From assembly GCF_000003855.2 (NCBI RefSeq), contig NW_003101664.1:992878-1056877 (forward strand): a DNA stretch of 64,000 nucleotides, in the 5' to 3' direction. Under the pieces are notes generated by a model. It made no database searches and was not told where the DNA came from. It saw only the letters and a list, made by a program, of their open reading frames with translations. Shown here one piece after another: positions 59,409-64,000 of the stretch; the first letter of the stretch is position 1, and every line of letters starts with the position of its first letter. The translations under genes were made by a program, and so were the position numbers. The stretch comes from Blastomyces gilchristii SLH14081 (taxonomy: Eukaryota; Ascomycota; Eurotiomycetes; Onygenales; Ajellomycetaceae).

Positions 59409-59540
59409 TATCTAGTAGTACTCTTTAATCTCTGTAATTCACTCAGTCACTTTCAGTAATACATTCAGACAGTACTACTTTTATATATTAATAATTTTAC
59501 AGTAGTCTACATAGATAATGTTATAATATACACTAAAGAC
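59409..59540 (+). pseudogene. reverse transcriptase relic (Gypsy type)
   Basis: In one frame the mutated sequence reads YLVVLFNLCNS at 59409 and, in the same frame, FTVVYIDNVIIYTK at 59496. This corresponds to the RT fingers/palm and the active-site YxDD box, with the second Asp changed to Asn and an internal stop between. The changes are those expected of C-to-T mutation on either strand. Not functional. Confidence 0.8.
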
Positions 59541-60761
59541 TATAACTCAGATACTTATTAATAATATATTAAACAGATACTGTAAAAATTTAGAAAAACT
59601 TATCTAATATACAATCTCTTTAAATATCATTTTCTTCAAGAAGAAATAGACTTTATAGACTATATAATTAAATATCACAGTATCTGTATAAATCTTAAAT
59701 ATATTAAGATAATAGTAACATGACTTATTCTTAAGTTAATCAGAGATGTTTATAAATTTCTAAGTTTTTATAACTTTTATTATCACTTTATATATTACTA
59801 TAGTAAGATAGCTCTATTAATAACTAGTCTTCTCAAGATTAATAAAATCTTTCAATGAACAGAGTCTGAGAACTTTAACTTTCTCTTACTGAAAGAGATC
59901 TTTATTAAAGTCTCTCTACTTATATTCTACTTAGATAAGCTTGATATAGTTATTTTCTATAATATCAGTAAATATATTATAAGTGAAATTCTCATATAGA
60001 AAGATTCTGATAGTTACTTATACTCAGTTATATTCTATAGCTGAAAAATGATAAGTGCTGAATATAACTATGAAATCTATAATTAAGAAATATTAGTAAT
60101 AATAGAGTTAATTAAGTATTAAAGTTATTTTATCAGAAGTAATTATTATAATATAGTTATATACAGTAATTATAATAATCTTCTACTCTTTCTTACAATC
60201 AAGATTCTTAGCTATTATTAAGTAAGATAAGCTTAACATCTAAGTAAGTTTAATATCAGTATAAAATATAAGAAAGGTCACAGTAACTCAGCAGATATAC
60301 TCAGTTAATACTTAAACTATTAATTACACTCAGATAATCTTACAGAACTTATTAATATATTTTATAAATTTCTTAATAAATTCTGTAATCATCTCTGTAA
60401 TATCTGTCTCAGTACTCTTATAGTAGTATAAATAGTAGAGCTAATCTCAGTTATCTCTACTCACACTCAGATATAGTTATACACTGAAGATTATATTATA
60501 GAGTCACTGCTACAGATGATTTATAATAATCTCTTTAAAAATCTTGAATTACTTATATCTTTAATAGATTATAATAATCTGAAAAATTAAGCTATAGAGA
60601 ATAATCTACTTTTTTACAAAGATAGAATCTTTATTTTAAATTATATACTTACTTAAGTTTTTATTCTACAGAACTTTTATAACTCTCTTATTATAGAATA
60701 CTTCAGATCTTATTAAATCTATATCTTAATAAATTATTAATTCTGATAATCTATTATACAG

Positions 60762-60932
60762 TGTGATATAAATAACTATATATATAATTATAAAGTATGT
60801 AGATGATTCAAGTCTATCACTTATTAAGTATATAAAGAGCTCATACTTATCTTCATTTCAGACATTAATTAATATACAATCACTTTCAACTTTATAGTAG
60901 ATCTACTCAAGTTCATTTACTCAGTCATAGAT
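60762..60932 (+). pseudogene. integrase relic
   Basis: In the same frame as the RT relic, the sequence after 60840 reads with stops but retains a stretch (TFNFIVDLLKF, about 60879-60914) that matches the first strand of the Gypsy integrase core, where relatives carry the catalytic Asp. Badly mutated and not functional. Confidence 0.6.
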
Positions 60933-61413
60933 ATTATATTTAACACAGTTCTGATAATTATATATAAAAGATTTAAACACTCTTATTATATTCTTATTAC
61001 AGCAGATCTTCTCTCAGAGATATTTATACAGTTATTTATTAATAATATTATCTATCTTTATAAAATATCAGTAGTCTTAATCTCAGACTATAATTATCTT
61101 TTCATCTCAGAATTCTGATACTCTTTTATTAATCTTCTTAATATTAATCATCATCTCTTTATTATTTATTATACATAGACTGATAATCAGATAGAAAGAT
61201 AAAACTGTGAACTGAAAGTATATCTATATCTATACATTATCTACTTATAGAATAACTAAGTAGATCTTCTTATCTTAGCTGAATTTACTTAAAGTAATTC
61301 AGTATATTCTATTTATAATCTCACTTCATTCTTTATAAATCTAGAATATTATCTTATATCTCTTATTATATCTAACTTCTCTCTCTCAGAATCAGATAAT
61401 ACTGCTGTGAAAC

Positions 61414-61426
61414 ACTGTATAGTTCT
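61414..61426. repeat. SINE target-site duplication, left copy
   Basis: The 13-bp sequence ACTGTATAGTTCT, repeated exactly at 61835-61847 on the other side of the insertion. Confidence 0.92.
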
Positions 61427-61778
61427 GCCCCGGTGGCCGAATGGTTAATGCGGCCACCCGGTAGCACCTTGACGTGGGAAACCAAGGCGCGTGGGTTCGA
61501 AACCCGCAGGGGATGCATTAAATCCGGAACTCAAGCACCTCAGGTTTCTAATAAATACAGAGGTGTACAAATCGCTCCAATGAATTGCTCTATGTTCCTG
61601 GGCTAGGAAGTTATTATCGCATGTATCTAATTGTCACTTCTTTGTATTTTCCTATGTTCTTGTTATCTTGGTGTGGTCTCAACACCTGTATTTCCTCCTG
61701 TATAATCAACACTTGACCTGTATTTAACATCACGCAAGGACTCATCATAAGCTCCGCTTGCATATGAGTATAATGAAA

Positions 61779-61834
<56 letters not shown>
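61427..61834 (+). mobile_element. tRNA-derived SINE inserted in the dead Gypsy element
   Basis: A 408-bp unit of normal base composition inside the AT-rich element, flanked by a perfect 13-bp direct repeat. Its head is tRNA-like. The A box is TGGCCGAATGG (61434-61444). The B box is GGGTTCGAAACCC (61492-61504). The spacing is that of a class II (Ser/Leu-like) tRNA, giving an internal Pol III promoter. A roughly 270-bp non-tRNA body follows, then a tail of about 18 AAT units (to 61834). The acceptor ends pair poorly, so it is not a working tRNA. No ORF. It would need a LINE partner for movement. It carries no RIP-like mutation, and at 408 bp it is near the minimum length reported for RIP targets. 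Confidence 0.88.
61781..61834. repeat. (AAT)n tail of the SINE
   Basis: About 18 AAT/ATA units directly abutting the right target-site duplication, the usual position of a SINE 3' simple-repeat tail. Confidence 0.9.
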
Positions 61835-61836
<2 letters not shown>

Positions 61837-61847
61837 TGTATAGTTCT
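61835..61847. repeat. SINE target-site duplication, right copy
   Basis: ACTGTATAGTTCT, identical to 61414-61426. Confidence 0.92.
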
Positions 61848-62811
61848 TATTAAAGATATTTAGTAAGAGATTTATAATTATCTTCTTCACTCTCAGAATC
61901 TCATATAGTATTATATCTATAACAAGCTCTGTGAGTTTCAGATAAATAATCTTGTTTTTCTTAATATAAAGAATATAAAAATATATCATCTTAACTGTAA
62001 ACTAGATTACAAGTTTCTTGAATTCTTCACTATATATATCTGTATCAGTATATAGATATATTAACTCAATCTATCATCTTTCTATTATATATATAATATA
62101 TTTTATATCTCACTTCTAGAATTATACTGCTTATTTATTCTTAATAATTAGTATATCTTTCTGAAGACTCTATATTCTGATCTGAATAATAATAATGATA
62201 TTTAAGAGATACTTAATATCAAGCTTATCTGAGAGAACTGAATTAAATATCTAGTATATTAAGTGAGTCACAGTTCTTAATTTAATAAATAAATAAATTA
62301 TAACTATCTCTCTAATACTCAGTTATATCTTGATATCTTCTATACTTACTATTCAATGAGATCTTAACAATTATCAGTAATAAACTCAGTATTAAATATC
62401 TTATAAACAGACTCTGTATATACTGATATACTTGATTCTTTTCAGATACAGTATTATAGTATTAACTGTTATTAGAAGAATAATCTATAATAAGTCTCTT
62501 CATTCTCAATAGAACAGAGTATATTTTACTAAAAAATAGAACAGAGTGTGTTCTGCTACAAGTTTCAAAAGTAGAATCAGAGACTCTCACTACTTTATAT
62601 AAACTTTAGAACAGAGTGCATTTCACTAGAATCTCAGAATAGAATAGAATATATCTCACTAATTTCACTCTTTAAACTATTCTTTTTTTTTTTTATTACT
62701 ACTATATACTCTAATTATTTAATTGTCTGTATGTCTCACTATCTATATTATATGTATAATATAATAACCTCGCCACTCTGAGAGAGAAGTGAGAGAGGTG
62801 AGGAGGCAGAG

Positions 62812-62990
62812 TGTAAGATCTAGAGCTTAGAGCATGCTTATATACACATCATGTGACTCACAGAAGCTGCAGTGTCTTATACTCATTCCCTGCTTCTCTA
62901 CTATCTAGTTCTCTTCTTCAAGAATCAGTAATATTACATCCTAATATGAAGCTGCTGTCACCCCGATATCCATGTAACCAAGTCCTAACA
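62812..62990 (+). repeat. 3' LTR (179 bp)
   Basis: Starts TGTAAGATCTAGAGC and ends AAGTCCTAACA. Mutated at its inner (left) end and well preserved at its outer (right) end (GTCACCCCGATATCC, AACCAAGTCC), the mirror image of the 5' LTR. Confidence 0.95.
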
Positions 62991-62995
62991 CCGAG
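62991..62995. repeat. target-site duplication, right copy (CCGAG)
   Basis: Matches 57008-57012. Confidence 0.9.
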
Positions 62996-63297
62996 AACCC
63001 GCATTTGCTGGAGATTTTGGAATGTTCCTCGGCGCTTCTTTCTGCGGTAGTCCTAGCCCTACATGTGACATGTGATGTCATGTGATGTGATGTCACCGCC
63101 GAACCTAACTATATTCCATGGATAAAGGAGGATAAAACGGGGACAAATAAAAGAGTAGTTATTCTTTCATATCAACTTCCGTGTCGATGGAACCACTGAT
63201 GTCATATTCTGTCGACTTGCACTGAGAAATCAATCAATTTTCTCTTAAATAATAACCTTTGGCAATATAAACATTGAACTTGACCATGCAATAATAA

Positions 63298-63314
63298 CCC
63301 CCCCCCACCCCCCC

Positions 63315-63348
<34 letters not shown>
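63298..63348. repeat. C9-A-C8-A33 homopolymer tract
   Basis: Runs of C then 33 A, just 34 bp downstream of the stop codon of the minus-strand gene (T33 then G runs in its sense direction, probably in its 3' UTR). Confidence 0.9.
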
Positions 63349-63350
<2 letters not shown>

Positions 63351-63381
63351 GCTGCGTAACAATCGCTTTCTGAACCAAACC

Positions 63382-64000
63382 TCACCAGCTAGAACAAACC
63401 CCTTCCAAGCCGACGTCAACAACACCTCGCTCTGACCCATCCCTCAGCTGACTCCTGCCCACAGGCCTATACACCTTCACAACCCCCTCCACCATCTCCC
63501 TCAAGTTATACTCCCCCTCCGCCACCACCCTTCGAACCTTCGCGTTCTGGTCTGCCACTTCAACAACCTCCTCCCCTGCCCCTCCCCGCCCACTTCTCAC
63601 CCCTACAACAACAGCCGTATGCCGTCCAACTCTCACATTCTCCCCCCCCCTCCCCAACCCCCCAAGCACCTCCACCACCCTCACCCTCCGAAAATGCCCA
63701 TCCTCAATCTCCAGCACATCCCCCGACATCACCCCCGCTAGCCTTAGTATCCCCTCAACCGGTATCCCACCTCCGGCCTCCCACTCAAGCACACATGCCC
63801 CATGTCTCCGCCCAACACTCCGCATCGGCGCCTCGTACCCCGCCATCTCTGCCGCCCGCCCCGCACCCTTCAGCGCCTCCGCCGCTAGCGTCCAGCACTC
63901 GCCGTCCCCCACAGTCCTGCCCATGTGCTCCCGACAGTACGAGACGATGTGCGGTCCGTACCGGTGCGCGGCGAGTTGCAGTTGCACCTGTACCTGTATA
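63382..64000 (-). CDS. BBC1/AIM3-family protein, C-terminal part (cut by window edge)
   Basis: Open from the window end to TGA at 63382-63384, 205 codons visible; the N-terminus lies beyond position 64000. The sequence AHRYGPHIVSYCREHMGRTV then GDGECWTLAAEALK carries the conserved Cys of the cysteine-proteinase-like fold found at the C-terminus of fungal Bbc1/Aim3 proteins. HTAVVVGV and VVEVADQN supply the His and Asp/Asn-like positions, and the end NLREMVEGVVKVYRPVGR is also conserved. Bbc1 proteins have an N-terminal SH3 domain and work with type I myosin at actin patches. The SH3 part is not in this window. No start can be chosen here. Confidence 0.82.
   Translation of the reverse strand, partial: IQVQVQLQLAAHRYGPHIVSYCREHMGRTVGDGECWTLAAEALKGAGRAAEMAGYEAPMRSVGRRHGACVLEWEAGGGIPVEGILRLAGVMSGDVLEIEDGHFRRVRVVEVLGGLGRGGENVRVGRHTAVVVGVRSGRGGAGEEVVEVADQNAKVRRVVAEGEYNLREMVEGVVKVYRPVGRSQLRDGSERGVVDVGLEGVCSSW

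Larger units (their letters stand above)
57013..62990 (+). mobile_element. full-length Ty3/Gypsy-type LTR retrotransposon, inactivated by RIP-like mutation
   Basis: A 5,978-bp element bounded by 179-bp direct repeats that start TGTAAG and end CTAATA/CTAACA, with a perfect 5-bp target duplication CCGAG. The interior (57192-62811) is extremely AT-rich with stops in all frames, as left by repeat-induced point mutation (C-to-T on both strands, mostly at CpA). Relics of reverse transcriptase (about 59409) and integrase (about 60840) remain readable in the same frame on the plus strand, and their order (RT before IN) is that of Gypsy. A purine-rich tract (GTGAGAGAGGTGAGGAGGC, 62789-62807) precedes the 3' LTR and fits a polypurine primer. 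No intact gene remains. A SINE is inserted at 61427-61834. Confidence 0.93.

Noticed and set aside
61427..61515. Functional tRNA-Ser/Leu gene at the tRNA-like sequence
   Set aside because: The A and B boxes are good, but the acceptor ends pair at only three or four positions, and the unit continues into a body, an AAT tail and a 13-bp target duplication, which is a SINE and not a tRNA gene.
1..64000. CRISPR arrays, operons, Shine-Dalgarno sites or riboswitches
   Set aside because: The window is fungal nuclear DNA; I saw no spaced direct-repeat array and no such elements.

Overview
This is eukaryotic DNA from a filamentous ascomycete. Genes carry short introns (57-175 bp, a few to 380 bp) with GT..AG ends and CTAAC/CTAAT-type branch points. 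Gene content (fused MoaA-MoaC, L-arabinitol dehydrogenase, BBC1/AIM3-type protein, fungal ELO, Rps25 with an ATG-only first exon) fits Eurotiomycetes. Blocks of AT-rich, RIP-like mutated transposons beside GC-balanced genes suggest Onygenales, perhaps Ajellomycetaceae; the genus is inference from memory only.

Layout. 0-10 kb: a bZIP transcription factor, long-form tRNase Z, and a broken aldo/keto reductase. 10-19.6 kb: a gene-poor stretch, a LaeA-like methyltransferase, and a histidine phosphatase whose catalytic RHG lies in and beside a 13-nt exon. 19.6-26.5 kb: the RagC/Gtr2 GTPase of TORC1 signalling, a membrane cytochrome-b5-like protein, ribosomal protein S25 and a WRAP73/WDR8-like WD protein. 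28-41.5 kb: a fungal PD-(D/E)XK-like protein, a MoaA-MoaC cofactor gene running into a 438-N assembly gap, Noc2, Vps28, a family-16 methyltransferase, and a small gene with an in-frame TAG. 41.7-55.3 kb: Rok1 helicase, ATP synthase subunit g, a mutated MITE-like element, a PAS-like protein, L-arabinitol dehydrogenase, a beta-lactamase-fold esterase and an ELO elongase. 57.0-63.0 kb: a complete but RIP-destroyed Ty3/Gypsy element with 179-bp LTRs and a CCGAG target duplication, itself interrupted by a 408-bp tRNA-headed SINE with its own 13-bp target duplication. The right edge holds the C-terminus of a BBC1/AIM3-family protein.

Most genes are unrelated housekeeping functions and form no cluster. 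The best leads are the SINE-in-Gypsy nest, the MoaA splice site that overlaps a Gly-Gly-stop, the ATG-less open extension ahead of tRNase Z, the microexon, and two broken genes. Exon boundaries were read by eye from splice signals and family conservation; none is backed by transcripts.
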